A program made the translations under genes and the position numbers. DNA of 64,000 nt from Cannabis sativa (lineage: Eukaryota; Streptophyta; Magnoliopsida; Rosales; Cannabaceae), in NCBI RefSeq assembly GCF_029168945.1, contig NC_083604.1:30685686-30749685 (forward strand). Reading direction: 5' to 3'. This document shows, one piece after another, positions 23,439-36,340 of the stretch. The notes under the pieces are model-generated. The model was not told where the DNA came from, ran no database searches, and saw only the letters and a program-made list of their open reading frames with translations. Numbering within the stretch: the first letter of the stretch is position 1; each line of letters starts with the position of its first letter.

Positions 23439-25487
23439 TGTCTGTATTATATTTATCCAGGATCTTAGATCTACTTACAAGTATGTTGATTTAACAACCT
23501 AATATTGAACTTCTAAAACGATGAACTAAACACATAAAAGTTAAGAATAACTTACAGTGATTGCAGCGGAATTAATGTCTCCTTCCACTCAGATCTCTAA
23601 CCCTTGATTCCTGTCTGTAGCAGAGTATAATCAAGATCTGAGCCCGAAAGTTCTTCAGTTGGATGTGATCAGTGATTGCAGCGGAATTAATGTCTCCTTC
23701 CACTCAGATCTCTAACCCTTGATTCCTGTCTGTAGCAGAGTATAATCAAGATCTGAGCCCGAAAGTTCTTCAGTTGGATGTGATCCTTCACAGTCTTCCA
23801 AACTATAATGAGGTACTGAATGATGTGTGTGGGCACTTCTCTCTCACTAGGAATTTCAAAATTTCTCTCTTGATTTCGTGTGACACACTTTGCAAAGCAA
23901 AGTTTTCTCAAGCAAGCATAAGCACACCAAGAGAAGAGAGGGGGCGGCTATAAATAGGAAAAGGGAAGACCACAACTTTCCAAATATACAAGCTTCCTCT
24001 TTTACCGTGTAATTGAATAACTCGCCTTATTTAGTGTGATTCACCACTTTCCTATTTAGGCTAGGCTTTGATTAGCAATTAAATGACAAATTAAATTGAA
24101 AATAATAATTGGGAAAAATGCAATGATGTGGCCGGCCATGGTGTGTATGGGCCTCACATGGATTTTGCAGTTTCCTCAATTTTATTTCTATTTCTCCAAA
24201 AATGCCATCTTTCCAATTCTAATCATTTAAATGCCAAAACTAATTATTTAATAACTAAAATAGATTATTAAATAATATTGCCATTTAAAATTATTAATTC
24301 AGACATGCAAAGTCTCATAATTAATAATTAAACCTAGAAACCCTCTTATTTACAATTTCATCCCTAAACTGTGAGAATTCACAAATTAGACATAGTCTAA
24401 CTTTTAGAATTATAATTGATTAATCATAAATCAATTATAGAGTCTTACAAACAGTATAGTCTCAACTAGAATGGGGACCATGGATCTATATTCTGAGCTT
24501 CCAATAAGTTGAACCGATTTACCAAGTAAATCCCTAACTTATTAATTCCTCGTTGAATCCACTCTTAGAACTTGGAATTGCACTCTCGTACTTATATAGA
24601 GCATATCATATGTTTCACGATATCAATATGCTATCTCATTTAACCATTGTTATAATCTTAATGTGATTTAGAGATCCTCTATATAGATGATTTACATCGA
24701 GACGGGACCAATTTACCGTTTACACCCCTCAATGTATTTTGCCCATTTGAACACTAAGTTACCTGTAAATGATGTTTTAGTGATCTAATATATAGTCACT
24801 GAAACAAGAGCTCATCCATTTACTTCTATTTAACTAAGCTCAAAAGGAATCATCACTTTACTTCTATACACCAGTAGAAGCTATAGATTTCCATATTTAT
24901 GTTTAGCACTCCCATTCAGTTATGCTATCATGTTCCCAAAATATATGTATTATCCTGACTCAAAGGTAGGCTTTAATTAATAAATCAAAGAACAAGAATA
25001 GCACTCCTGAGATTGAGCCTAAGCATATCAGGATTTAGATTCTCTTAATCTAAGATCAGCTTCTGACATTGACTTGGAAAGATACAACGGTAAGTTTACA
25101 ATATCTTTAACCAAGTTCAATATCGGTCCAGTCCAATGCATACTCCATGCATTCGAAACCAGTATACTTTGCCAATGTTCTGGAAAGAACATAACACTTA
25201 CTCCAAGTGTAAGCATACTTCATCGTCGATTATCACATCGTTGTAAATCCAAAACACTGATGAACAGGGACCAAATCTTCTGAATCATATAATCACAATC
25301 ACATTCCACTGTATTGACGATACTGTAATTGTGAATAACTATATGTTCTGGATTTAACTGACTTTGTGCATATATCAAGTATATATATTAAACCATAAAC
25401 ATGTAACATACATGTAATCATAATTCACTTCTAAATTGATAACTAATCAGATTGTAATGAGTTTTATTTAGGGCATAAAACCCAACA
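23439..25487 (-). repeat. LTR-A full copy 2 (2,049 bp)
   Basis: Same length as 15307-17355 with only scattered differences (for example TGTCTG instead of TGTTGG at the first bases). Acts as the 5' LTR of the gag-bearing unit and has a PPT on its right. It carries the same 115-bp tandem duplication (about 23554-23787). High identity points to recent insertion or gene conversion. Confidence 0.92.
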
Positions 25488-26174
25488 AACTCCCACTTGC
25501 ACTAACATAAAACAAGTTGTGCATTACAATCAATCTTTTGTCTTGATCCTCTGATGAAGTATAGTATATTTGAATCCACCCATATGTCTGGAACCAGGTT
25601 CATAAAACTCATGAAACCTCCTTAACTTATGCTTTACTCATCAAGGAATACTGAAATCCTTACTGCCCATTAAGTACATCTGAACAACCAGAAGACATAT
25701 CTCTCAAATTTTAAAATTTGGAATTGAGATAATGCAGTGTAGAATTTTCTTCAGTAAAATAACTTTCTGGTAATTTTGAATTTACAAAGTTATATCTTCT
25801 CCGATGAAGCTTGAATTATTATAGATGGGTTTTAACACTCTTCTATAATGATTCCTCCACCCCCAGAGTAACCACCATCTCACAATGAGTCGGTGTGCAT
25901 ATCAGGATCACTAATGCATAGTTCCTTAATAACATATACGTCACTTTTGTAAATCTTTCTTGATTGTCCCCTAATGTTCCCCATTTGATTACATCTCAGA
26001 TGGCTCCCACTCAATAGCAGATGTCTGATTAGAAACTTTTAATCTTTTACTATTGTTCTTGGGAACATCTCATTGTGACTTATTATCTTAAGCTGAAACT
26101 GTAAGTTTCTTTAAGATTAGGTCAACAACATAGCAGTCTAGTATTTGAAGTGAAAAATACTTGCTAGAGATTTA
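25488..26174 (-). other. Partial 3' internal region of a third unit
   Basis: Matches 17356-18044 including the PPT. At 26169-26174 the six bases GATTTA are common to the internal region and to LTR-A. The sequence then switches to the LTR start, which looks like a microhomology deletion. Confidence 0.8.
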
Positions 26175-26305
26175 ACTGATTTTGTGCATATATCAAGTAT
26201 ATATATTAAACCATAAACATGTAACATACATGTAATCATAATTCACTTCTAAATTGATAACTAATCAGATTGTAATGAGTTTTATTTAGGGCATAAAACC
26301 CAACA
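26175..26305 (-). repeat. LTR-A stub, outer 5' LTR
   Basis: The last 131 bp match the U3 start of the full LTRs, ending CCCAACA at 26305, and are followed by the AAAAC duplication (26306-26310). The rest of this LTR was deleted. Confidence 0.85.
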
Positions 26306-29300
26306 AAAACTGGGCCTTGGAACAGGGACTAAGACCCAAAACTCGACCCTAGACTCGAGACACAGGACCCACCCTGGACCCAGAACCCAGGACATGACTA
26401 AGGGGATACAACCCCAAACACGAACCCAAACCCAAACTTAGGACCCGACGCTAGACCTAGGGCCGAATTGGAACAAGACTAAGATCCAAGACTGAGATTC
26501 GAATCTGAACCTGAGGCTTCAACCTAACCCGTAGTCAGTGTTTGAATCCATGAGCCATACCTGGATCCATACCCAGACCTAGACCCAGACCCAAACTGGG
26601 ATCCACACCCGATCCCGGACCCAAAATTGGAATCAAACCAATCCTGGGACTAGAACCCAGACCTGTGATAGTAACAGGACCCAAACCTAAACCCAAACTC
26701 AGATCAGAACCCATACCGGGACATGGACCTAGACCGGGACCTGTGACTTAGGACGTAAACCAAGACCGAGACCTTGACCCAGACCGGGACCCGAACCTAG
26801 ACCTAGACCCAAACCCAAAAACTGGGGCCAGACCCAGGACCTAAGAACAAGACTCAGACCAGGGACCCGAACCTCAAAGTCGGACTAGGACTGGGACCCA
26901 AACTGGGACCATAACCCAAACTGAGACCTAGACTCAGATCAGGACTCGAGACCCGAACCTGAACCGGAACACGAACATGGACCCAGACCAGGACCTAGGA
27001 CTTGAACATAGATTGGGGACCCAGACCTGGGAATCGGGCCCACAAACTAGGACCAGAACTGAGGCCTCAGAACTTGGAACGAGATTCATGACCTGACCCC
27101 AAACTGAGACCCACACTCGGGAACAAAAATCAAAACTTGAACTGGAGCCAGACTGGGATCTTGGAATAGGAGCAGTACCTGGACTCGGACCTAAACCCAG
27201 CACAGGACCCAACTACAAACCCTAACCAAGACCGAAAGCCAGACCTGAACCTCGCCCTAGACAAAAATCAAGACCTGAACCCAAACTCGAACCCAAACTT
27301 GACCTGAACCCATACCCTGTGACTTGAAACTAGAACCAAAACCAGAAGCGGATCAGGACTTAGGAACAGGACCAGGACCTAAACCCATACCTTAAACTAT
27401 AACCGGACCAGGACCCACACTCAGACACAAACCCACCTTAGGATTGGGTCCCAAACCCGAATCCAACCCCGAACCAGGATGTGGGACCAGAACCAAGACC
27501 TAAACTTAGACCTGAACATGGAACAGGACTCGGGACCCAAAACTGGGATCGAGACCAAGAATCGCATGCAAGTCTCGGTCTCAGACCTAGACTGAGACCC
27601 AAATCGAGACCTGAGACATGAACCAAAACCAGCCTCTGACCCGTGATTGGGATTCAGATCTTGTTTTGGGATCCGGGAACCAGGGCTTGGACAAGACCGA
27701 TAGTCGGTGTCTTGATTTGGGACTCAGAGAAGGACTTGAAGCTGGACCAGGACATGGACCCAAACCTAGACCTGGGACCCAAAACTGAAACTTGAACCAG
27801 AACGGGACCAGGACCCTGGAACAGGACCGGGACCGTGACGAGGACATAGACCTAGAACGGGAACCAAAACTAAACCTGAACCCAGCCTCAAAACTCAGGC
27901 TCAAACCCAGTCCTAGACCCAGACTAGGACTGAGACTCGAACCCGAACTCAGGACTCGATCCTAGACCTAGACCAAGCCCCTAACATAAACTGGGATTCA
28001 GACCTGGACATGGACACGAACCAGACCCGGACTCAAATATCGACCCATACCCAGACTGGCATCGTAACACGGGAGCTGGACCCAGACGTAGACCTAGACC
28101 CAAACCTGGGACCCAGATCCAGGACCCAAACCTTGACACGGACTCAGACCTAGACCCAGACCGAGATCAGAAAAACCCGTACTCGGACTCGAACTAAGAC
28201 TCGGACCCTGACCCAACCTGGACCCAGACCCAAACCTGGAACCGAACCTGAACACAGAATACGAACTAGAATTGTAACTAGGACCCAAAGCTAAGATAAG
28301 AACCAAACCCAAACAATAACACAAACTTAGACTGAGACCTTGACTAGGACTGGGACCTAAGACTTGGACATGAACCTTGACCGGGACCTAGACCGGGACC
28401 TAGACCTGACCTGGTCTTAAACCCTCGTCAAGACCTGAGACCCGCAACCTGCATCAGATCCGCACTCGACAAGGACCTGAACCTGAACCCAGACCAAGAC
28501 TGGGACCGAGACTGGACCTGAATCCAGACCGAGACCTGGACTAAAAGCAAGACTCAGGACTTAAACCCGAACTTGGACCTAGATTAGGACCTAAGAACCA
28601 GACTTGGATAGGGGACCTAGACCAGGGACCTAGGCCCCGGAACCCAAACCCAAATCTAAATCCAAGACTCGAACCCAACCCAAGACTTGACCTAGACCTG
28701 GGAGTCCGAAGTCAGAGCTAGACCTGCAGCCGAAACCTGCCCTAAACCCAAACAAGGATAGGAACTTAGATACGAACCCAAACCATGACCAAACCTGAAC
28801 CTGGACTCAAACCCAAAATTGGACCTGAACCTGGGACCTACACCCGGATCTGAACTTAAACCCAGACTGGGATCAAAACCCAAGACTTAGACCTGGAACG
28901 AATCCCAGACTCATATCGAGCTCAAAAACTGGGACTCGAACCCGAACCTAGACCAAGACCCAGGACCCTAACCCACACCCGGAGCCCGATCCAGACCTAG
29001 AACAAGATCCGAACCCAAACCCAAACTCAAACCAGGACTCAAACGCCGACACGAACACGAACACTGACCCAAACTCAAACCCAAACTTGAGCTCAGAATT
29101 CCAAGTGGAACTGGAAGGAAACTAGGACTACGACCAGGACCAGGACAAGGACCAGGACTGAGACACGAGCCCAAACCCAAATAAAAACCCAGACCGAGAC
29201 CCAAACCCAAACCGCGACTAGGACCCAAACTTGAACCTAGAACAGGACCCAAACCTAGACCAAAACTAGGACCTAGACCCATAATCGAGATAGGGACCAG

Positions 29301-31887
29301 GGCAACGAAACAAGGACAGAGACCCAAGACCCGACCAAAGACCTAGACTTGAACCGAACCAAGACTCGAGATCAGGATTTGGAACTCGGGCCCAGATCCA
29401 GACCTAGGAACAAACTCGAACATAGCCCCAGACCTTAACTAAGACCGAAACTCGGGCCCAGACACGGTCGTTTACCCAGACTAGGACTGAGAGCCGAACC
29501 CAAACAAGGACCCGAACCTAGACCTAGGACCCAATCCAAGACCCTAACTCGGATGTAGATAGGGATCCTGATACGAACTTTGACCCAGACCCAGGCCTGG
29601 ACCTGCACCCGGGACCCAAACTTGGACCTGAAATGACCCCTGACCCAGACCGAGATGTGAACCTGGACCCAAACCCAATCCCAGACTCGGATTAGGACTT
29701 ACACCCTGACCCAAACCCGGAACCAAACCCGAACCAAGACACTGAATCAAAATCAAAATTGGGACTAGGAGCTAAAGCCAAACACGGACCCAGACTGGGA
29801 CTTAGGACTCGGACCTGGATGAGGGACTTGGACCTAGGCCTTGGAACCCAGACCTAGATCAGAACTTAGGACTCGGATCCAAACTAGACCATAACCAAGC
29901 CCCAAAACTCGAGCTTAGACCCAATCCCGGACCTGGTCCCGAACCCACACTAGGACAGAGACTCGAACCCGAACCCAAAATTGAACTCGGGACATGATCT
30001 CGAACCCAGACCAAGCCCTTGATCGAGACTGGGATTTGGACCTAGACATGGACACAAACGTAGACCTAGAACAGAATACCGAACTGGACCCAGACTGGGA
30101 TCGAAACACGGGACCTAGACTAGAACCCAAATGTAGACCCAGACCCGAACTTGGGACCCAAACTCAAACCTGGACCCAGCCTGGGATCTGAAAAACCCGT
30201 ACCCAAAGTCAGATTAAGACTCGGACCCCGACCCCAACTTGGACCTAGACCGTGACTCGAAACCAAACCCGGTCCTAGAATTAGAACTGAAACAGTGACT
30301 AGGACCTAGACCTGAGACCATAACCGAACCCAAACCATAACCCGAACACAGACGAGACCTAGATCGAGACCTTGACTAGGACTGGGACGTGAGACCTAGG
30401 ACCCAAACTTGTACCCCGACTTGGACCTGACCTGGTCCTAAACACTCACTGGGACCTAAACCAGGTTCTGGACCCTGATACGGACCAGAACCCGAACCTA
30501 GACTAAGACTGTGACCGAGACCTGGACCAAAACCCGGATCGGGACCTGGACTCAAACTAAGACTCGGGACCCAAACAAAAACCTGGACCCACACCAGGAC
30601 TTAGGAACCGGACTTAGATGGGGGACTTAGACCAGGGACCCAAACCCAAACCAGGACCTAACCTGGACCCGGGAATTTGAAGTCAGACCCAGACTCAGAC
30701 CCAAAACCTGCCCTGAATAAAAACCAGGACAGGAACCTAGACACAGACCAGGACAAAACCTGAACCCAGACTTGAACCCAAAATCCGACCTGAACTCAGG
30801 ACCCGAACTCAGACCCATACCTAGAATAAGACCCAAACATAGACTTGGACCTAAACCTGAACTCGAACACAGACCGAGATTGGAACCCAGGACTTACACC
30901 AAGAATTGAACCCAAACACAGATTGAGTTCAAAACTTGGGACTTGAACATGGACCTGGACCCACACCAAGGACCCGAACCCACACTCAGAGCCTAATCAA
31001 GACCTAGACCAAAATCTGGACCCGAACCCAAACTTAGAATAGCGATTAAACCCCGACCTGAACTCGAATCCAAACGCAATCTCCGAATCACAACCAGAAC
31101 TAGAATCGGACTAGGACCCGGACCAAGACCAGGACCTAAACCCCAACCCGAACCCAAATAAAAACCCAGACCGAGACCCAAACGTGAACCAAGACTAGGA
31201 CTCAAACCCGAACCTAGACTAGGACAAAAACCCAAACTAGAACTGGGACTGTGACTTAGAATTGGGATAGGGACCTAGGAACCAGAATAAGGACAGGGAC
31301 GTAGCACCCGACCCCCGACTAGGACTTGAACCTAGGACCCAGCTCGTGACTTGGCACCTAAAATAGAACCAAACTGAGACCCAAGATTGTTATTTGGATC
31401 TGGACCCAGTGCTTGGACCGAACCCATAGCCACTGTCTGCATCTGGTGACCAACCCCGGACCTGAACCCAAACCAGGACACGAACCCAGACCCAGACATG
31501 AACCCAGACCCAGACCCAAACCTAGACCTGAACTCGTACCCTGTGACCCAAAATTAGAACCGAAACTGGAAGTAGACCGGGACCCGAGAATGGGACCAAA
31601 ACTAGGATATGGGCCTGGAACCGTAATAGGACCTAGACCTAGACTCGAAACCGTAACCAGACAAGGAACCAGACTCCAACTCAAGCCTAAACACGAACTG
31701 GGATCCAGACCTGGATCCCAATCCAGACCTAGACTCGGGACCCAAACCCGCAACCAAACTCCTACCCAAACATGGAACCAGACTCGGGACACAAAACAGG
31801 GGCCGGGACCTAGAACCGCACCCCAGTCTCTATCCTGCACCCAAACTCAGACCTGAGAACGAAGACCTTAACCAAAACCAGAACCAG
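26306..31887 (+). repeat. Hexamer satellite tract 3
   Basis: 5.6 kb of RACCYR-polarity hexamers. Begins with the right copy of the AAAAC target duplication. Landmark boxes occur near 26528, 27698 and 31423. Segment 26995-27480 is collinear with 39848-40480 and with 62460-62820. Segment 27640-28440 is collinear with 7740-8440, 40660-41460 and 62990-63720. Dipeptide-type ORFs are artefacts. Confidence 0.85.
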
Positions 31888-32249
31888 AGATCAAGGAGAA
31901 AAATTCCTTTTCTTATAGCTCTTACAACAGTATCTCTGAATATATAATTCTTAGATAATAGTATAGTCTTAGCTTAACTGCTTTTCGACCTCCCCTTTGC
32001 CCAGTGAATATGCATCACTATTTATAGGGCTAGGAAGCTTGAGGAGGAAGAGTTTCCTCTCTCGTTACAATGTGTATAAACAGAAAGATCGTTGGATAAA
32101 TGCTGAATGCAAGGATCGTGGGATTGATGCTGAATACACTAATAGTTGGATCATGTGTATGCCATATCCATGTAAATTAATCCCTGAGTTATATGGATTG
32201 TGCTGATGACTCATGATGCGAAAGCTGAATCCGCTAAGTGTTGGTTGTT
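31888..32249 (-). repeat. LTR-B internal fragment at a satellite polarity switch
   Basis: Collinear with 5755-6121 of LTR-B (same minus orientation) but lacking both LTR termini. The satellite reads RACCYR to its left and YRGGTY to its right, so the fragment sits exactly at an inversion breakpoint. Confidence 0.8.
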
Positions 32250-33472
32250 CCAGTTCGGGTCTCGGGTCTCAGGCCAGGTCTTAGGTCCGGGTCTAGGTTC
32301 GAGTCCGCGGTCAGGTCCCAGTAGTCAAGTCCTAGGTGATGGGTCCAGGATCACGTTTTGGATCTTGGTCCTGAATCTAGGGCCAAATTCTCGGGTCCAG
32401 GTTCCCCATCTAGGTGCGGACCGTTTGTCCCGGTATTGGTCCAGGTTCGGGTTCAGGGCCCAAGTTCCAGGTCTGGGTCTCTGATCTAGGTCCAAATCAT
32501 AGGTCCCATTCCTAGTTATGGGGCCCAAGTCCCTATCACAGTTCGAGGTTCTGGTCCCGGTTTTAGTCTGGGTTTGGATCCTAGTCCAATTTCTAGTCTG
32601 GGATTGGGTTCGGGTCTTGCTCCTGGTCTTGGTCCCTGTCCTGGTGTAGTTGTCGTTCCCGTTGCAATTCTGGGTTGGGGTTCGGGTCTAGGTCAAGGTC
32701 GGGGCTCAAGTACTGGTCTGAGTTTGGGTCTGGGTTTGGATCCTAGTCTGGGTCCGACTCTTTGTTCGGGTTTTGGTTCCCATCCGAGTCTCGGGTTTCG
32801 ATCCCAATCTCGGTTACGGTTTGGTTCCGAGTTCGAGTCCCAAGATCCGATCCCAGTCTGGATTCGAGTTGGGGTTCGGGTCTGGTTCTAGGTTTAGGTC
32901 CGCGTTTAGGTCTTGTTCCGAGTTTGGGTTTGGGTCTTGGTTTGGTCCCAGTTCAGGTCCGGGTTTCGATCCTGATTTGTGTCCGGGGTGGGGTTCGAGT
33001 CTAGGTTTCGATCCCGATTCGGGTCAGCAGTCGGGTGTAGATCCTAGTCCCGGTCTCGTTCTAAGATCCCGATATAGTTTCGGTTCAGGTTCTGGTTTTG
33101 AGTCTCGAGTGTGGGTGTGGGTCCAGGTATGGGTCAGGGTTCTAATTTGAGTTTGGGTTTGGGTTCAGGTCCTTGTCCGAGTCCCAAATCTAGAGACCGA
33201 CTACGGGTCGAGTCTAAGCCTCGAGTCTCAAATCCCGAGTGTAGATCCTAATCCCAGTTTGGGTCTCGGGTCCCGAGCAGGGTCCTAAGTCTGGGTTTGG
33301 GTCTGGGTTCAGGTCCGCGATCCCAACCCTAGTTCCGAGGCTCTGGTTTTTGTCCCAGTTCGAGGGCCCAAGTCTCGGGTCCGGGTCCCCTATCTATGTT
33401 TGGGTCCTAGGTCTCGCTCTGGGTCAAAGTTCAGGTTTGGGTTTGGATCCCGGGCCCTGGTCTAGGTTTGGA
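32250..33472 (-). repeat. Hexamer satellite tract 4, inverted (YRGGTY)
   Basis: Same satellite in opposite polarity (GGGTCT, GGGTTT and GGTCCG hexamers on the plus strand). An inverted landmark (CGACTACGGGTCGAGTC) lies near 33197. It abuts the RT fragment at 33473. Confidence 0.85.
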
Positions 33473-35078
33473 AGCCATCAACAACATAACGGTAAAATAT
33501 CAACATCCCATTCCTCATTTAGAAGATATGTTAGATGAGTTGCATGGTTCTTGTGTGTTTTTCAAGATTGATCTTAAGAGTGGGTATCATCAAATACATA
33601 TGAAAGAAGGAGATGAACGGAAAACTGCATTTAAAACAAAATAAGATTTGTATGAATGGTTAGTCATGCCTTTCGGATTAAATAATGCACCTAGTACTTT
33701 CATGCGATTAATGAATCATGTTTTGCGTGCTTTCATTGGATTGTATGAATGGTTAGTCATGCCTTTCGGATTAACTAATGCACCTAGTACTTTCATGCAA
33801 TTAATGAATCATGTTTTGCGTGCTTTCATTGGAAAACATGTTGTTTTGTATTTTGACGATATTAATGTAAGAGTTTGTATGATCATGCTTCACATTTGCA
33901 ATTAGTGTGGGATGTGCTTCAATAACAGATGCTATATGTTAGCCTTAGTAAGTGCACTTTCTGCACCAATAAGCTAGTTTTCCTAGGATTTCTTGTGAGT
34001 GCTACAGGTATTGAGGTTGATGAAGAGAAGATCAAAGTCATTCAAGAGTGGCAAACCCTTTCAACTATAGCTCATGTTCGAAGTTTTCATGGCATTGCTA
34101 GTTTTTACAAGAGGTTTGTGAAGGATTTTAGCACCATCGCAGCACCGCTTAAAAAAGTTATCAAAAAGAATATTGCATTTAAATGGGGTGAAGCACAAGA
34201 GGAGGCATTTCAACTTCTTAAACACAAGCTTACTCACGATGTGGTACTTGCTTTGCCTAATTTTTCTAACACGTTTGAAATTGAATGTGATGCTTCTAGT
34301 ATCGGTATTGGTGTTGTTCTTATGCAGGAAGGGAGACCCCTTGCATACTTTAGCGAAAAGCTAGGTGGGCTGCCCTTAATTAACCCACCTATGATAAAGA
34401 GTTGTATGCACTGGTGCGAGCTTTAGAAACATGGCAACACTATTTGTGGCCCAAAGATTTTTTGATTCCTAAAGATCACGAATCCCTTAACTATTTGAAG
34501 GGGCAACACAAGCTCAGCAGGAGACATGCACGATGAGTTGAGTACATTGAGACATTTCCATATGTCATTCGGTATAAACAAAGTAAGGAGAATGTGGTTG
34601 TTAATGCCCTTTCTCGTAGGTATGCCTTAATCTCTACTCTTGATGCTAAGTTACTTGGTTTTGAACACATTAAGGAACTTTATCCTGTTGACCATGACTT
34701 TGGGGGCATCTATGGTGCTTGTGAAAAATATGGTGAGGGTAAGTTTTATAGGAATGAGGGTTTCTTGTTTAGAGAGCATAGGTTGTGTGTGCCTAATTGT
34801 TCTTTACGAGATTTGTTAGTTTGGGCATCCCGCAGAGGAGGGTTGATAGGACGTTTTGGAATTGTTAAGACTTTAGTTGTATTACAAGAACCCTTTATTT
34901 GGCCCCACATGAAAAGAGATGTGGAGCGAATTTGTGGTAATGTGTCACTTGTAGACAAGCTAAATCGAGGGTTCAGCCAAATGGTCTTTACACACCCCGA
35001 CCTATTCCTAGTTCACCATGGGTTGATATTTAAATGGATTTTTTGTTGGGATTCAATCTTAATGGTGGTAGATAGATT
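33473..35078 (+). pseudogene. CRM-like RT/RNase H/integrase fragment (copy 2)
   Basis: Collinear with 37052-38593 of the better copy. RT motifs [15 protein letters not shown] and MPFGLNNAP are followed by a catalytic box VLYFDDI near 33850, then RNase H ([16 protein letters not shown] near 34285) and the zinc-binding end of integrase. Damage includes a TAA at about 33643, an in-frame 31-codon duplication (33648-33833), an 11-bp deletion just after the YFDD box, a 1-bp deletion near 34370, a Trp-to-stop change near 34533, and deletions in the integrase HHCC region. It is cut at 35078 by LTR-A sequence. Not functional. Confidence 0.87.
33648..33833 (+). repeat. 93-bp in-frame tandem duplication in RT
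   Basis: Two direct copies, 33648-33740 and 33741-33833, differing at a few bases. Each encodes 31 residues spanning [11 protein letters not shown] to LRAFIG. The sister copy at about 37228 has only one. The phase is preserved. Confidence 0.9.
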
Positions 35079-35622
35079 CGTTGGCTTTTGTGCCCTAAAT
35101 AAAACTCATTTCAATATAATCAGATTTACTAATTAAGAAAGAACATAAATAGTTTTATGTTGCATGGTTCATATAATTTCTTTCATGATGATATTTAATG
35201 TATAAATTCTATTAACTCCAAAACATATATATTTGTTCATAATCATAGTGTCCTCAGCACAGTGGAGTAAAATCTTGATTATATGTTCAAAAGTTTAATT
35301 CCCTGATTTTTCAGTTCACTGTATTTAAACTGGCATGATAATCAGCGATAAGGTATACTTACACCTTGGATAAGTGTTATGTCCTTTCTAGGACATTGGC
35401 AAAGTTTACTAGTGTCGGATGTATGGAGTATACATTGGAAGGGACCGATATTGAACTTGGATAAGATATCATAATTTTACCGTTATAACTTTCTAAGTCA
35501 ATATCAATGGTTGATGTTAGGTCTATAGATCTTAATCCTGATATGGTTACGTTCAGCTTAGTTGTGTTATTTATGTTCTTTGACTTATTCGTGGAAGCTA
35601 AATTTTGGTTCTGGTGGATACT
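35079..35622 (+). repeat. LTR-A 5' fragment between two gypsy copies
   Basis: Begins near the LTR-A start (GCCCTAAATAAAACTCATTT) and follows the U3 region of the plus-strand LTRs at 50259 and 46660 for about 540 bp. It then joins CRM-like gag at about 35623. The frame that continues into gag starts inside this LTR piece (ATG at 35507), making a chimeric reading frame. Confidence 0.8.
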
Positions 35623-36340
35623 TACCAAGAAGGGTAGTTTGAGCTCAAAGCCAAGGCCAAGTCCACACAATCCAAATACAACACCTTGGAGGTCAAACTT
35701 CCAAAAGAAAGAGGATCAACCTAGTTCATCATTTGCACCCAAAGCAGCCACTGCAACTACAACCCCGCAAGGAAAAGCAGCGGCTCTTTCATCTCGTTCC
35801 AGTGAGATAAAGTGTTTCAAATGTCAAGGGCGAGGACACATAGCTAACCAATGTCCAAATAAGAGAGTTATGGTGATGCGGGAAAACAGTGAAGTAGATT
35901 CTGAAGATGAAGAAGAGCTTGCTGATATGCCACCATTGGAAGATGCATCTATAGAAGATGAAGAGTATGGGCCAGAATACGGTGATATGCTTGCACTAGT
36001 CACCAGACGAGCATTAAACTCGCAAGCAAAAGAAGAGGATGAAGAGGTACAGCGTGAGAACATTTTTCATACTTGTTGTCATGTGAAAGACAAGGTATGT
36101 AGTGTGATCATTGATGGGGGTAGCTGTACTAATGTTGCTAGTTCATTCATGGTTGAGAAGGTGGGACTTCCAACGCTTAAACATCCACATCCTTACAAGT
36201 TGCAATGGTTGAATGATAGTGGTGAAGTGAGAGTTACCAAACAAGTTTTGGTATCTTTCCGAATTGGAAAATATGAGGATGAGGTATTGTGCGATGTGGT
36301 CACAATGCAAGCTAGACACCTTCTTCTCGGAAGGCCTTAG
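35507..36340 (+). pseudogene. LTR-gag chimeric ORF: Gag C-terminus and protease
   Basis: Open frame of 277 codons. The first about 40 residues are read from LTR-A sequence. From 35632 it is Gag: Ser/Pro-rich linker, CCHC knuckle CFKCQGRGHIANQC (residues about 104-117) and acidic tail. Protease follows (IIDGGSCTNVASSF near 36108). The frame ends at TAG 36338-36340, just after LLLGRP, where the copy at about 1410 has a Trp codon. Downstream sequence stays in the same frame, so this is one nonsense change in a single Gag-Pol polyprotein. The 5' half of gag and the 5' LTR are missing. Confidence 0.85.

Larger units (their letters stand above)
11051..26305 (-). mobile_element. Ty1/copia LTR-A complex, multi-LTR, gag-only
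   Basis: A 15,255-bp minus-strand complex with termini TGTTGG...CCAACA and a perfect AAAAC target duplication on both sides. In element direction (high to low coordinates) it reads: 5' LTR stub (26305-26175), piece of the 3' internal region (26174-25488), full LTR (25487-23439), PBS, leader, gag, 3' internal region and PPT (23438-17356), full LTR (17355-15307), PBS, leader (15306-11991), and LTR tail (11978-11051). No protease, integrase or RT is present. The simplest history is one insertion, then LTR-LTR unequal recombination that multiplied units, then two deletions. A gag-only LTR unit resembles the TR-GAG class of non-autonomous elements, though it is unusually large. Confidence 0.85.

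Noticed and set aside
34746..34958. Minus-strand ORFs inside the gypsy pol regions (also 36416-36711, 36850-37089).
   Set aside because: Shadows of the pol frame. No motif of their own.
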